A DNA stretch of 64,000 nt from Plasmodium malariae (taxonomy: Eukaryota; Apicomplexa; Aconoidasida; Haemosporida; Plasmodiidae). The translations under genes were made by a program, and so were the position numbers. Location: NCBI RefSeq assembly GCF_900090045.1, contig NC_041779.1, positions 826,501-890,500 on the forward strand, in the 5' to 3' direction. Under the pieces are notes generated by a model that saw nothing but the letters and a program-made list of their open reading frames with translations, was not told where the DNA came from and searched no databases. Numbering within the stretch: position 1 is the stretch's first letter; the number at the start of each line of letters is the position of its first letter. Positions 1 through 12,865 of this stretch are shown here, piece by piece.

Positions 1-2283
1 CCAGCTGTTCCCTTTTTTTTCCCTTTTTTTTTTTTTTTTTATTATTTTATCGGTTTTTAAACAAATAAACATAATGTTGAAGAAGTTCCAAAATTCGTAA
101 TTTTCATCTGCATATTTGTACCAGTAAATATTTTATAAAAAATAAAAAAAAAATAAAGAAAAAAGAAAAAATAAACAAAAAATGAAGAAAAAAGAAAAAA
201 TAAACAAAAAATGAAGAAAAAATATAAAATAAACAAAAAATGAAGAAAAAATAAAAAATAAAAAAAAATAAAAAAAAATAAATAAAAAATAAATAAAAAA
301 TAAATAAAAAATAAAAAATAAAATAGAAATTAAAAAATAAAAAAAAACTGCGTGGAAACTTAAAGCCCGTTGAAAATATTAAAAAACTAAACGCAAATAT
401 TAAGTATAATTTATGCTGCAAGTAATCATATAAATTTTACTGTTAAATATGTACATATATATACATTATGTTCGCACTAATATCGTACATAAATAATTTA
501 TGTATATGTATATATATACATATATTTTATATATTGTTGATTATATTTACTTCTACATTTTTGTATACATTTATATATGTCTTACTGTATGCGTAAATAA
601 ATGTAAACGTATATTGCTATTCAAATGTTTATACAAAATGGAATAGTAAATATATAAACGTATGCTTAAGTGCACGTATTATATAGAAACAAAAATACAA
701 ATGCGAGTATTTTTGTAAAATTATATTCTTTTTTCTTATTCCTCTGAAATTTTTTTTACTGTTTTTGTCATTTTGCTGCTGTTTTTGCTGCTGTTTTTGC
801 TGCTGCTTTTGTTGCCGTTTTTGCTGCTGCTTTTGCTGCCGTTTTTGCTGCTGTTTTTGCTGCTGTTTTTGTTTTTATTTTTGTTTTCGTATTAATCTCA
901 TTTTCATTTTAATTTTCATTTTCATTTTCATTTTCATCTTTTCAATTTAATTTTACAATAATTTAAATATACATTTTTAAACAAGAAACGTCGCATATAT
1001 AAGTTTTATATATCACGGTGAAAAGGAAAAATAAAGATAAACATGGAAATATACATATTTATTATAATATTATATATATAACAGTATAATATTATACATA
1101 CATTATTCATATGTATATATGTATATATATGTATTATACGTGTACATTTATAGTATGCTTATATTATACATACATTTTATATGTAATATATAAAAAGGGA
1201 AAAAAAAGGGAGCAGTTCAATAAACGTTTGTTTTAACGTTATAATACAATCAGTTTCTTACATGAGTATATATATTTACATATATGTATGTACATATATA
1301 ACATTTAACATATAATGTATAATATATAATTTTTATTACATTATTGTTTACGTTAAAAAGGATTTACATGATGAAATTTTTTTTTATTTTTTTTGTTGCC
1401 TTTGCCTTTTTTTTTTTTTTTTTTTTCCTTTTAACATGTTTAAACGAAAATTTTTAATCCATTGGTTTGTAAAAAAAATGGACAAAATGGGAAAAATGAA
1501 TAATGAAAAGATGAAAAATGCAAAGACGAACTTTATGGTACAATTCTAAATCTGGCAAAAGTAAAAAATTAAAATTTTTTTTTTTTTTTTTTTTGTTAAA
1601 TATCAGTTCGTATGTATAATTATACAAATTTACATACATTTATACGTATATAATATGCATATATATATAATCCACGTAAAAGTATAAAATAATATATTCT
1701 TCCTTCTTTTGCACTTTTTTAACGTAAAAACAAATACCATTTAGACAAATATACAAATATAATCTTTCCTTGCGCAAAAATCAAAAGGTTCAAAAAACAT
1801 TTTTTAATGGTTTCTATGTAGACAACGTAAAATGATTATAACGATTTTGTAAATTCATTTAAATAAATGAAAAGGAGAATTCTGCCTTATAGTTTTTTTG
1901 TACATGTATTTTGTATTATATGTTCATATTCTTTTTACTTTGGTTGAACAAAGAAAAATATGCACATTTTTGCTTATATTTGCTCGTTTTTTCTACAAAC
2001 AGGCAGCCAATAATAAAAAAAAAAAAAAAAAAACGAACATAAATACAGACATACATAAGTATATTACTACATATATATATATATATATATATATTTGTAT
2101 ACTTGTTTGTTTGTTTATTTATCTATTTACGTGCCAGTGAAGGAATGCAAAAATGAACGTAAACGGCACATAGAATTATTACAGGTTAATGGGAAAATGG
2201 GTTAGCACTCACCACTGCCCTTTACATTCTTGCGCTTTCTAAATGTTCTCACGTTAAATGAAGAAAAGGAAAGTAGTTTATAA

Positions 2284-2319
<36 letters not shown>

Positions 2320-2959
2320 GTACATGTTTCTATATATATATAGATATTTAAATATTTGCGCATTTATGTATGAATAAACATACACCGGCCAAGGTACAAG
2401 GCAGACAAACTGCATACTTGTACTCGACCGAACTTCACTCATTTTAACAAAAAAAAAAAAAAATTATTTCTCGTTAATATAAAACACTGTAGACACCTGC
2501 ACTGTTAATAATTTGCAAGGTACACAATAAAGTAGTAAGCAAATTTGTATATTTTTCCTCCCCAAATGCTCCCAACTCTGTTTTTTTCAACGAAAATGAA
2601 TATTTTATTATTTATATTTTGGTACAAGTATGCAGGATAATAAAATAATAATGTCGTTAATTTGTTGCTTATAGTTTTAACAGTCTCTCTTAATTTTAAA
2701 AGGATTATAAAATTTTATTTTAAAACTGAAGTGTTATCACTGTATGGGAGAAGCACGTGCAGTTTTTGCCGCGCTTTCTCTTGAATGTACGCCCATATTT
2801 ATATAAAAATGTACATAAAAGTATATATACAATTTGCAACTCCCCTTTTTTCAAACAGGTTAGCCGCCTTATCCGGACGAACGTGCAAATGCAAACGCCC
2901 TTGCGTTGTTGGCTGATGCGATAAACAATAAATATCATTTGGTTACGTCCAGTAGTTGC

Positions 2960-3002
<43 letters not shown>

Positions 3003-5220
3003 GTATAATAGCACAATCTTTTTAACACGGTTCCCCTTGTCATCAATATATTTCCCCCTTCTACAGTTTGTATATACATTTATATATATAGATATAAACA
3101 TGTACTCGCGGCATGAACGATGTTATTTTACCGATATGCCCCTTAAAAACCTTTTAAAATTCTCCTTAACATTTTAAAAAAAGGAAAAAAGCATTTTTAC
3201 TGCTATGTAAGCGGTAAAATTGTGTAAGCGCATAAAATGAAATAACACAAAATTAAGAAAAATTAAGCATAATAATGAAATATTTAACTATCAAAAAATT
3301 AAAATAAAATGATTATCCCGTTACATAAAATTTCTGCAAAATATAAAACTTAACCAAATGGGTATACCTACTTCTCTACCAAAAACAGAGAAAAGAAAAA
3401 CTTAAAATAAAAAGGAACTACTTATTATATATGAATATGAAAAGCAGCCTTAATTTAAAAAACAAAAAAAAAAGAAAAAAACAAAAAAAAAAAAGAACGA
3501 AAGAAAGAAAAATATAAGAAACTAAGTCAATATGTTTATATATACAGGTATGTAAGAATATATTATATATCTGATAAGTTTCCTTACGATAACTGTCATT
3601 TTAATGACTATATATTAGTGCTTACAAGTTTACATCCTGCGTTAAATTTTCACTTATTTTCACTTTTTAATTTGTTTTAGTCCAACGGCTCATATGTTAA
3701 ATAAAAGATATATAAGCGCATTTTAAATAACCTAATACTATTTTACTTTAGTCCTACATTTTTGTTATGTCATACATAAGCCAAATATTATGAGCAGTCA
3801 ACTTGTATTCATATATATATATATATATGTATATATATGTACCATATGATGAAGCGAACTTTCAAAATGAACTGTGCAAAGGATAAATACGTTATAAATA
3901 TTTACACTATAATGCAATATAATGAAATGTTATATAGTTTTTCTATTTATTTATTTTTATTTTTATTATTACTGTAATTTGTACCTTAATTTTTATTATA
4001 ACTGTAATTTGTACCTTAATTTTTATTATAACTGTAATTTGTACCTTAATTTTTATTATTATTATCTTTATTTTTAATATTTTTATTTTTAATATTATTA
4101 TTATTTTTTATTTTTTTTTTTAACCTTTTTAAGCTAATATTTTCAGTAACCGGTATATGAAACTTCTCATTTTGAGCTAAAATATTATGCTATTAAAATG
4201 GTAAAAAAAAAAAAAAAATGTATATGCATATATATATATATTCTACATACGTACATATATATATATGCATATATAAATGAGCATATTTTGCATTTCCATA
4301 TGCGCGTATGCTACATTTACATATGCATATATTTTACGTACATATATGCATATAATTTACAATTTTATCTACATTTGCATTTATGATTAAGCACTTGTAT
4401 ATGTATATGCGCGAGTACGTGTTACCCCCATATTTGAATGCACACATATACTAGTTTAATCGAACTGTTTTCCTTTTTTCTCCTTTGTCGAAATTCACGT
4501 CATCTTGAATATAAGGTACATATTAGGGTCTTTATGTATAGGATGCATTTTTTTTTTTTTTTTTTCCAAAAGTACATCATTTGTGTACCTTATACATGTA
4601 CATACACGTGCCCGAATATACATGTACACGTACATACAAGTGCATGTACATACATTTACACTTATATAGATATATGTACATTTATTTATTGCAAACTTTA
4701 CCCTTTTTATAAATGTTATATGAAAAAAAATTACACGGATAATTTGTCTCAACGATTTCGTCATTATTGTTATTACTGTGTGGTTTAGTTATGCATATAT
4801 GTTCATATTTGTTTATACATAGGTACATATGTTCACATGTTTGCATATGTGCAGGTACATATGTGTATACATATTTATATATCCACTTGTACATGTGTAA
4901 GTATATACGTGTTTGTATATGTGTATGGGCATGTATGTATGTATCTATTTGTTTATGCTTTTAAATTACATGTTATTTCAGATTTTCCGCATAGCTCGTA
5001 TTAGTAGGTACTCTACATAAATCATACGCCGAAAAATCGTACACCAAAAAAGGGTTTTATGGAAATCGTACGCTTTTGGCGTTTTGGCGAATGGATTATA
5101 CATTTAGATTATGAGCATTTTTTATAAATGCACTGTTTTTGACTCGTCCTTGCAGCGTGCATATTCATCCTTTCCGTGTGCATGTTAGTGCCTACCGCTT
5201 AACGGTGGGAAAAAGGCAAG
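1..5220. other. Gene-poor AT-rich intergenic region
   Basis: I find no convincing protein gene in this 5.2 kb. It holds poly-A and poly-T runs, many (TA)n tracts (for example about 2287-2315, 2962-2997, 3811-3828), an A-rich array at 137-345 and a CAG/CTG-type array at 770-870. The open frames present are translations of these simple repeats. One exception in base composition is the higher-GC patch at 2735-2925, reported separately. The region is the upstream flank of the phosphatidylglycerophosphate synthase gene, so the part near 5000-5220 probably contains its promoter and 5' UTR. Confidence 0.6.
770..870. repeat. TTTTGCTGCTG minisatellite
   Basis: Imperfect tandem copies of a TTTTGCTGCTG-like unit, with GCC variants, are followed by a TTTTCA array to about 945. 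The open frame across it, a Cys/Phe repeat, is only a translation of the array. Confidence 0.8.
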
Positions 5221-7200
5221 ATGTCTCTTAAATTTTTAATAAATGAACCAAAAGTAAAGCTACTGTTTTCACCGAATGAGTTTTTTAACACATTAAATGA
5301 TATGTTCAAAAATTCGAAGAAAAGAATTGTGATAAGTTGTTTATATATGGGAATAGGGGAGTTAGAGAAAGAATTAATAGAAAGTATTAAAAATAATAAA
5401 AATGTAAAAAATATAAAGATAGACATATTACTAGATAAGCAAAGAGGTACAAGACCGGAAGGGAAGTTCAAAGAAAGCTCAATAAGTGTTTTATCTGATT
5501 TATTTAATTATGTTAATAATATAAATATAAGTTTATTTCATAATCCTTTATTAGGTGCTATATTATATAATATATTACCTTATAGAGCTAATGAAGCTAT
5601 GGGTGTTATGCATATGAAAGCATATATTGGTGATGATGTTATAATTCTCTCAGGAGCAAATTTAAGTGATAGTTATTTGCGAAATAGGCAAGATAGGTAT
5701 CTTATAATTGAAAATAAGTTATTAGCTGATTCTGTTCATAAAATTATTAACACTGTTCAGAATATGTCATTTACTTTAAATGTAGATTTAACTATGCAGT
5801 GGGAAAGTGATTTGGTAAATCCTTTGGTAGAAGCTCATTTATTTCGTGAACAGTACTACAGAAGAATGCGATTCATACTTAGTGAAATTGAAAAAGATAT
5901 ATATTATTATAATATGCAACAACTAACAGGAAAATTGTATAACAGTAATATAAATGATTGTACAAATAACAATTGTAATTACAGAAATAGCAGTGGGAGT
6001 TATTGGGCTAAGGCAAAAAGTTTTGCAAATCCTGTAAAAGATACTATAGATTATGCCAACAATACGATAGACTGTAGTAACCAAAGGAGTATTTTAAATC
6101 ATTTTAATAATAAGGAAAAAAAAGGGAAAATAAAAAGTGGAAAAATTAATAGCCTGTTCAGGAAATTAATTAAAGGGTCATTACGTAATAATGTAAAAAA
6201 AAATGACTGTGAAAAAGCGAAAGATATATCAACCTTTTTAAGGGATAAGGATGATTTTTTTCATCCATTATTTGAAAAAGGGAAAAGTATATTATCAATT
6301 GAACTAGCTGTGCAATGTGGCTTTTCAATACCTCCTATATTTGATGAAAGTAATATGCTGGAAAATTTATTAAAAAATATAAAAAAACATAATCAAGGAT
6401 TGGTTATCTCATCTGGATATTTAAATTTTCCAAAAATTTTTTTAAAATTATTGAGAAATATATATGATAATTTAATTTCAAAAAAAGGGAAAATACATTT
6501 TATTACATCTGCACCGTGTGCTAATAGTTTCTTTAAATCTAAAGGGATATCTTATTATGTACCACTTGCTTATAGTATTATTGCTCATACATGTATTGAA
6601 TTTATTACGAAAAACATTGTAAATGTTTTTAAAAATGTAAATAATGAAAATAATTATTTAGAAAAAAAATTATACTCATCCACAAATATTTATTTAGAAT
6701 ATAATAAACCGTCATGGACATATCATACTAAAGGAATGTGGTTAATTAATTATGCTCATAATCAGGAAAATAATACAAATTATGAATATTCAGAAAATTG
6801 GAATTTTTCAAAAATTATGACCAACTGCTCAAACAATTTGGAAAATTGCATGAACAAGTCAGAACATTTTCAAAATGAAGAAAATTTGTTTGCACATATT
6901 TTAGAAAAAGAAGAATTGGATAATGCCTATACTACCAGCGATTGTATAGGTCAAACTTCTTCCCATTTACCATGGGGAACAGTAATAGGAAGCTCTAACT
7001 ACGGATATAGAGCAACATACAGAGATTTAGAAATGAGTTTTATAATAAAAACAAATGATGATAATTTAAAATATCAATTTCAGAAGGAATTAAATATTAT
7101 ATATGAGTTTTCCAAATTTGTGCATATGCACGAACTGAAGTTAAGGTACCCTAGGTGGCTCAGGTATCTGGTCAACTACGTTTTAAAGTGGCTTTTATGA
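5221..7200 (+). CDS. PGPS: CDP-diacylglycerol--glycerol-3-phosphate 3-phosphatidyltransferase (phosphatidylglycerophosphate synthase)
   Basis: This single-exon gene encodes 659 aa. The enzyme joins CDP-diacylglycerol and glycerol-3-phosphate to give phosphatidylglycerophosphate and CMP, the committed step to phosphatidylglycerol and cardiolipin; the eukaryotic PGS1 type acts in mitochondria. It is a phospholipase-D superfamily protein with two catalytic motifs. The first, HMKAYIGDD, has H131, K133 and D138 and is followed by GANLSDSY. The second, YHTKGMWL, has H502 and K504 and lacks the Asp, as in PGS1, and is followed by GSSNYGYR and RDLE near 590-604. An Asn/Lys-rich insert at about 240-345 separates the halves. 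The ATG follows a purine-rich AAAAAGGCAAG and opens directly into conserved-looking sequence. I see no clear presequence, so organelle targeting is an inference. Identification is strong. Confidence 0.93.
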   Translation: MSLKFLINEPKVKLLFSPNEFFNTLNDMFKNSKKRIVISCLYMGIGELEKELIESIKNNKNVKNIKIDILLDKQRGTRPEGKFKESSISVLSDLFNYVNNINISLFHNPLLGAILYNILPYRANEAMGVMHMKAYIGDDVIILSGANLSDSYLRNRQDRYLIIENKLLADSVHKIINTVQNMSFTLNVDLTMQWESDLVNPLVEAHLFREQYYRRMRFILSEIEKDIYYYNMQQLTGKLYNSNINDCTNNNCNYRNSSGSYWAKAKSFANPVKDTIDYANNTIDCSNQRSILNHFNNKEKKGKIKSGKINSLFRKLIKGSLRNNVKKNDCEKAKDISTFLRDKDDFFHPLFEKGKSILSIELAVQCGFSIPPIFDESNMLENLLKNIKKHNQGLVISSGYLNFPKIFLKLLRNIYDNLISKKGKIHFITSAPCANSFFKSKGISYYVPLAYSIIAHTCIEFITKNIVNVFKNVNNENNYLEKKLYSSTNIYLEYNKPSWTYHTKGMWLINYAHNQENNTNYEYSENWNFSKIMTNCSNNLENCMNKSEHFQNEENLFAHILEKEELDNAYTTSDCIGQTSSHLPWGTVIGSSNYGYRATYRDLEMSFIIKTNDDNLKYQFQKELNIIYEFSKFVHMHELKLRYPRWLRYLVNYVLKWLL

Positions 7201-8102
7201 AAGCAGTGCATGTCGTGCGTTTATGGTTGTATTGGTGTTTCTTTCGATTTGTTTCGTTTGAATGTGTACATGTATGTATACCACGAGCCAGTAAACGCAT
7301 TAAGGATCAGGAGAACCATCGCTTGAAGTAGCGTTCCTTCTTTTCTCCTTTCTTTTTTTTTTTTTTTTTTTTTTTTGTCCATTTTTCAGCTGTTTGCAGT
7401 ATATATATATGTATGTATATGTATGTATGTACACGTACACATTTTATACGTTTGCATAATTTTTCCTTTTCACCCAAATATTTTTTGAAGTGCTGTTTCT
7501 TTTTCTTTTTTTTTTTTTTTTTTCGATTTATAAATATATTGTAAAAAAAAATCATATTAATCTTTTTTCCTAAAAACGTTTAACTTGTGCCTCATAAGCA
7601 AAACTAAACGAATTCAAAGGTGAAGCAAAGCTTTTTTTTTTTTTTTCTCGTTTTTTCATTTTACCGTTTATCCCTTTCTTTTGTGCTTCCTTTCTACACA
7701 CATTTTTACCTCACTTTAAAAACTGCTTTTATAACATTACCACCATGTCCATGGGCTTCATTTAACTCGTTTAATTAGATGAAGGGAGATACAACACAAA
7801 AATAAAAGAAAAATATGAACATGTAATATAAAAGGCACAACTCATATATATTTAGAGGCGCGCCAATGCATAATTAAAAAGAGGCTATAAGTAATAATAC
7901 TACAAAACATTTACTGTTTTATTTTTAACTTCGCATTAAGGGTGAGTCATGTACACGCAATGTAGATATAGTGCTCATGTTATGCACACATGTATGTAAA
8001 TATGTACCCACGCTATCCCCCAATATGTGTGCTATAATTCCGACGGTATGTATTCTTTATTTCCCTCTACGAATTGGTGATACAATTTATTTTTTAAATA
8101 AT
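7201..8102. other. Intergenic region with pyrimidine tracts
   Basis: Downstream flank of the phosphatidylglycerophosphate synthase gene. It contains T-runs (about 7352-7377, 7506-7523, 7632-7646) and short TATG repeats. I see no gene in it. Confidence 0.6.
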
Positions 8103-8799
8103 ATGAGTTGTCAGAAGATTTTAAAAGAACGCAGTCTAATAGGCAGTTTAATCGAAAGCACGTAAAATTGGCACTGATAAGAGGGAAAACAAAAAATGAA
8201 GTGAAATAAATAAAACTAATGTTTACTCATTCTTTTGAAATTACTCCGTTAGTTTTCTTTTTCTTTGTTCTTTTCTTTGTTTTTTTCTTCGTTTCTTCGT
8301 TTCTTCGTTTCTTCGTTTTTTCGTTTTTTTTTTTTTTTTTTTCTGTTATAGGTGTACAACGAAATACTTCTCAGAAAATGCAAAAGTCAGCATTAACTCG
8401 AATTTCGTCCGCGGCAAATGCATAAAAGGATTCTTCGAATTATTTCAAAGTGTAAACATTATAGGGACGCGACGAGAGAAATGCACATGTACATATATGT
8501 ATATGTATGCATGTTTATGTATACATGTACGTATGTTGGCGTTTGCCCCAGTATACATTTTACGTTGCCGTTAAACGTCATCCTTGGGCTTGGTGGATGT
8601 ACAGTAGGACTTTTTCTTCAGTATCTGGGGAGATTGAAAAATATTAGTTCATAAAAAATAAAATAGGGAAGATCATAGAGAAGCTAGTTAGGATGCAAAT
8701 GAGAAGAAAATTGATTCAAACGAAGCGCTAAAAATAATAAATGAAAAGGCAAAATCTGCGCAGGTTCTAAGCGCGTTAAGTATATGCTGCAATAGATGA
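8103..8799 (+). CDS. Small multi-exon protein of unknown function
   Basis: I do not recognise this gene. Four segments join with matching phases and GT-AG borders: 8103-8161, 8352-8451, 8552-8620 and 8692 to a stop at 8797-8799. Together they give about 88 residues. The protein starts MSCQKILKERSLIG, has a Trp-rich patch (VKRHPWAWWMYSRTF) and ends in a charged helical stretch (DANEKKIDSNEALKIINEKA). Exon GC is visibly higher than the flanking introns. Further exon-like pieces at 8796-8840 (ending before gtattt) and about 9015-9088 may extend the C terminus, but the 32-base gap after 8763 is too short for a normal intron. A small basic mitochondrial protein is possible, which is a guess from composition only. 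Confidence 0.45.
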
Positions 8800-9154
8800 G
8801 GAAGCTCAATAAGTACAACTCCGAAATTGACAGAAATGAGGTATTTGCCTTAATTTTTTTTCGAATATATTGCAATAATGCCTGTACGTACATATACTTA
8901 GGTATATATACATTTATGCTTCTTGTATGTACGTATGTATGTATGCATGTATGTATGCACGTATGCACGTATGCACGTATGCACGTATGCACGTCATTCG
9001 GGGGGAGAAAAAAGGATGAGAAGTATAAAATTGAAATACAGCAAATAAGAAGGCATAGCAGAGAGGTAAACAAAACATCTATATGAACATCCGTACGAGT
9101 ATCTGTACTAATACCTGTGTAAACAACTACACGTGTGTGAGCTTTAACCACACT

Positions 9155-11216
9155 ATGTTTGTTTTTGTATTTCTCCTATTTGTTCGTTTATATCCAAATG
9201 TAAATGCTTACAAAAGCCCCTTTTTCAAAAACAGCAATTATATCAGCAGCTATTTATTACTGCACAATGGAGTTAAGATGCCCTGTCAAATAAAGAGGAA
9301 ATGTATACATAAAGGTTTATGTTTTTTAAGTAAGTCATTATTTCGGAGTAAAATAAGGGATTGTACCACACGTCTGTACGTGTTAAACAAAGGAGAAGAG
9401 GAGAATCTCTTTTTTTCAAGTGATAACTTAAACGAAAGGAATAAAGAAAGGGGAGTGAAGAAAGAGCAGGTGGGTAAAAGGATGGTGAAAGAACCGGACG
9501 TCAATAAATTGAGGAAAGAGTATGATTCGAATGGCTTGGACTACTTGGACGACACTGAGAAAAAACCAAATAGCCGGAGCAAATCTGAGCGTAATAATGA
9601 CATAAAAGATACACTGAAAAAAACACGAAAATTCTGCAATTACTTAACAAGCAAATTAGGTAGACTAAATAAAAAGCTTAGGGAAATAAAAAAATTAGAA
9701 ACCATCTTTTACGCAAATCCAAATATCCTAACGGAAAATCAACAAGTTAAATTAAGTAAAAAAAGACAAATAAAAAATGAAATAGTTTTAATTAACAGAT
9801 ACAGAAAAAAGTATATATCATACAAAAGAAATTTAATGAAAAACGTTGACGACCTTTCACCTTTTTTTTATTCAAAAAAAAAAAAACGCAAAAAGGAGTT
9901 ATGTTCACCCCAAGAATTCCGAGAAATTCGTACGCAAAAAGAAACGATAAGATATAAAAATTCATGTGGTGCTCTAACCTGTTACGTGACAAGACATACC
10001 GCATAAATGAGTGAAAAAAAAAAAAAAAAAAAAAAAAACCTGTACATTTCATAATATTTCTGACCACGCAAGGTGGAAGCAACCCCATCTTTTTTTTTTT
10101 TTTTTTTTTTTTTGATTTTAATTTTTATTTTTTAATACCCTTCTTCACATCCGTTGCAGTAAAATCGGACAATCCCAAAGCAGCAGTGCAGAGAATAAAA
10201 AGTATAGACTTCGAAAAGGTACCCAAGAATGTAACTGATTACTTAGTATATAATAAGATTGGGAGTAAAGAAGAAATTAAAATTCTGTTTGGTCTTCGGG
10301 CTATAAAAGTGAATGGAAACACAAGTAAGAGCTGAGATAGGAGAAGCATGAACTCCGCAAATGCATACATATGTGTGAGTATGTCCATAGCATATGCATG
10401 TGTATATGTGTTTGTGCTTATGTGAATATCATATGCATGGGTGAGCGAATATGCACTCTGACGTGTAAACATGACTACCAGTTAGTACGTGTACATACGC
10501 AGCTACTCACTGCTTTGCAATTCCTTGTAACACTCACCATCTTTTCAAATAAATTACCACCCTGTTCCTCTTTCGAACAATGAACAGTCGATGACGAGAA
10601 TTACGTACTAAATGTAATGGAGGATGAAGTGAAAGTTTTCAATGAAGTGATAAACATCCACGAGGATCAGTAAGATAAACATATAGAAATAAACAAATTT
10701 TTAAAAGATGCTTACGTGTGTATGTGAGTGTTTGCTAGAGATTGTGAGCAATTGTAGGCTATTGTTGATTAGTGTGAGTTATTGGGGGGGGAGTGCAACT
10801 ATACTCGGTTGCAAGTTCCGATGCATAGGGAGAAACCACACACTACAGACATTATGTGCACATTCTAAGAAACGACTAATGAAACGAATACCCTTTTCTG
10901 TACATAGAAGGGATATTTTTTTTTTTTCATTTTTTGTTGTTGATAAGGAGCAAGTTCATACATACTTTGTTTCGTTTATATGCTTGAATACATTTTATTA
11001 AAGAAATAAAAATGGTATACATTCTTTTTTTTTCTTCTTTATTTTCGTATTTTATTTGTTTTTTTTTTTTTTTTTTTCTTCCCCTTTAGCTATGTTATTC
11101 GAAAAAGATTTACAAGAGACCAAAAGCGAATTTTAAAAGAAAAAAAAAATGAAAGCATATCAGATGTCAAACGGGAAATTAAAGAGTTTGAAAAATTTTT
11201 CAATATCAAACAATGA
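9155..11216 (+). CDS. S4-domain RNA-binding protein, probably apicoplast- or secretory-targeted
   Basis: Four exons: 9155-about 9929, 10160-10324, 10588-10669 and 11090-11216, giving roughly 380 aa. I start at 9155 because MFVFVFLLFVRLYPNVNA is a good signal peptide followed by a basic, Ser/Asn-rich stretch, the bipartite layout of apicoplast proteins; an in-frame ATG at 9083 adds 24 residues. The middle is Lys/Arg-rich and helical. Exons 2-3 carry an S4-like fold: VTDYLVYNKIGSKEEIK, then LFGLRAIKVNGNT and a residue run ending NVMEDEVKVF. This matches the S4 pattern of a small subdomain followed by 'I-x-V-N-G' and a 'V..GD.V'-like strand. The tail is helical (RKRFTRDQKRILKEKK). Likely role is binding organellar rRNA or ribosomes; that and the exon 1 donor (GTACGC at 9930) are inferred. 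Confidence 0.7.
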
Positions 11217-11295
11217 CATGCAAATAGTTGAAGGTGCATTCAAGCTATTTTGTTTTGTAGGAAAATATTACAACTGCTCCATGTACTTGTGTAAG

Positions 11296-11298
<3 letters not shown>

Positions 11299-11326
<28 letters not shown>

Positions 11327-11555
11327 TTACGTATGTACAAACACATATACGTGCATACATATGTACACACATACGTACAAATATACATATACACATACGT
11401 ACAAATATACATATACACATACGTACAAATATACATACATACATACGTACACATATACACACACACATACGTACACATATACACACACACATACGTACAC
11501 ATATACACACACACATACGTACACATATACACACACACACACACGTACACCCTTA
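11299..11555. repeat. TA tract followed by ACGTACACATATACACACACACAT array
   Basis: A (TA)n tract at 11299-11323 is followed by CATACGTACA-type units that grow into about 24-bp copies ending in (CA)n. The strand-symmetric tetranucleotide mix makes every frame open, which explains several spurious overlapping open frames here. It lies just downstream of the S4-protein stop codon. Confidence 0.85.
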
Positions 11556-12594
11556 CATATATATTCATTTGTTCATTTATATTCTTTTTTTTTTTACTAG
11601 TCTTAGGTATATTAAACGCCAAATTACTACACGGTCATATATTACCGTTCATTTGCGCAATTACATTTCTTACGCATTTTTAATCGTGCCCCCCGCCTCC
11701 CCTACTTTTGAAAAAGTATGATAATACGAATGGATAAACATTATACTTTTACATCTGTATGTAATTCGAAAAAAAATTATATATATCCAAAATAATGTTA
11801 AAGCATGTCGTAATATGAATATTTTTTTTTTTTTTTTTTTTTTGACTAATGTATTCTGTTAAAATTTATTTATAATAGCATAATGTATATATATTTGTAA
11901 ACAAACCTTTTTAGTTATCATGGGGATTTTATCATTTTTTAGTCATAAACAAATTGTAGTCATATAATAATACGAGGGTAAGGCATCTCCAGCCACTCGT
12001 ACTTGGCCTTATACGTGAGTATGCACATATATATATATATATACACTTTCCAGTTACAGTATTTATACCAGTATAACATAACACTGTGCTATATATACAA
12101 GTTTATATTATTTTTTTTTTTCTTTTGGAAATACATGTTTATATCACACATTAAATATTTTTTTTTTTTTCTTTCCTTTGTGTATTGTTTTATTTATGAA
12201 AAGTCGACCGTTTATTTATTATTAGCTTTGATTATTTTTTTTTTTTTTTTTTTTTTTTTTCTGAGGATACATTCGGCTTCATCACTACATACTATTATTT
12301 GGGGAAAAAAAAAAATATACGTATATACGCATACATACAAATACATACATATGTATATATATATACGTACATATGTACAAATTCGTAATTCTTATACGTT
12401 TGTTCGTGTTGTACTTTATATGTATGTACTACGAACTACCCTTTGTATAATTTAAGTACGTATGTGATATACTTTTCTACCAGTACCGCGTATACATCCG
12501 CGCGGTGAAAAAAACAAAGCATATGACTATTATGTTAGTATGAGGCTTTATTTAATTTTCTTTTCATGTTACTTCTTTTTATTAATTTACTGTT

Positions 12595-12865
12595 TTGTCG
12601 TTTCACTGTTTTGTTGTTTCACTGTTTTGTCGTTTCACTGTTTTGTTGTTTTACTGTTTTGTTGTTTTACTGTTTTGTCGTTTCACTGTTTTGTCGTTTC
12701 ACTGTTTTGTCGTTTCACTGTTTTGTCGTTTCACTGTTTTGTCGTTTCACTGTTTTGTTGTTTCACTACTTTACTGTTTCACTGTTTTATCGTTTTATCG
12801 TTTTATTGTTTTATCGTTTTATTGTTTTATCGTTTTACTGTTTTATCGTTTTATCGTTTTATATC
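12595..12865. repeat. 16-bp minisatellite TTTCACTGTTTTGTCG
   Basis: About 16 tandem copies of a 16-bp unit drift from TTTCACTGTTTTGTCG to TTTTATCG forms. The period is not divisible by three, so all three frames give similar Phe/Cys/Leu peptides. From 12865 to 13040 it passes into another array of about 25 bp containing CATTTCATAGTATCATTTAA. Confidence 0.85.

Noticed and set aside
2735..2925. U4-like motif in the GC-enriched patch
   Set aside because: Only a short TTATCCG match; no snRNA domain order or convincing Sm site with stems.
11245..11721. Several overlapping long open frames on both strands
   Set aside because: They are translations of a CA/TA/CGTA repeat that lacks stops in all frames; no acceptable codon pattern or conserved motif.
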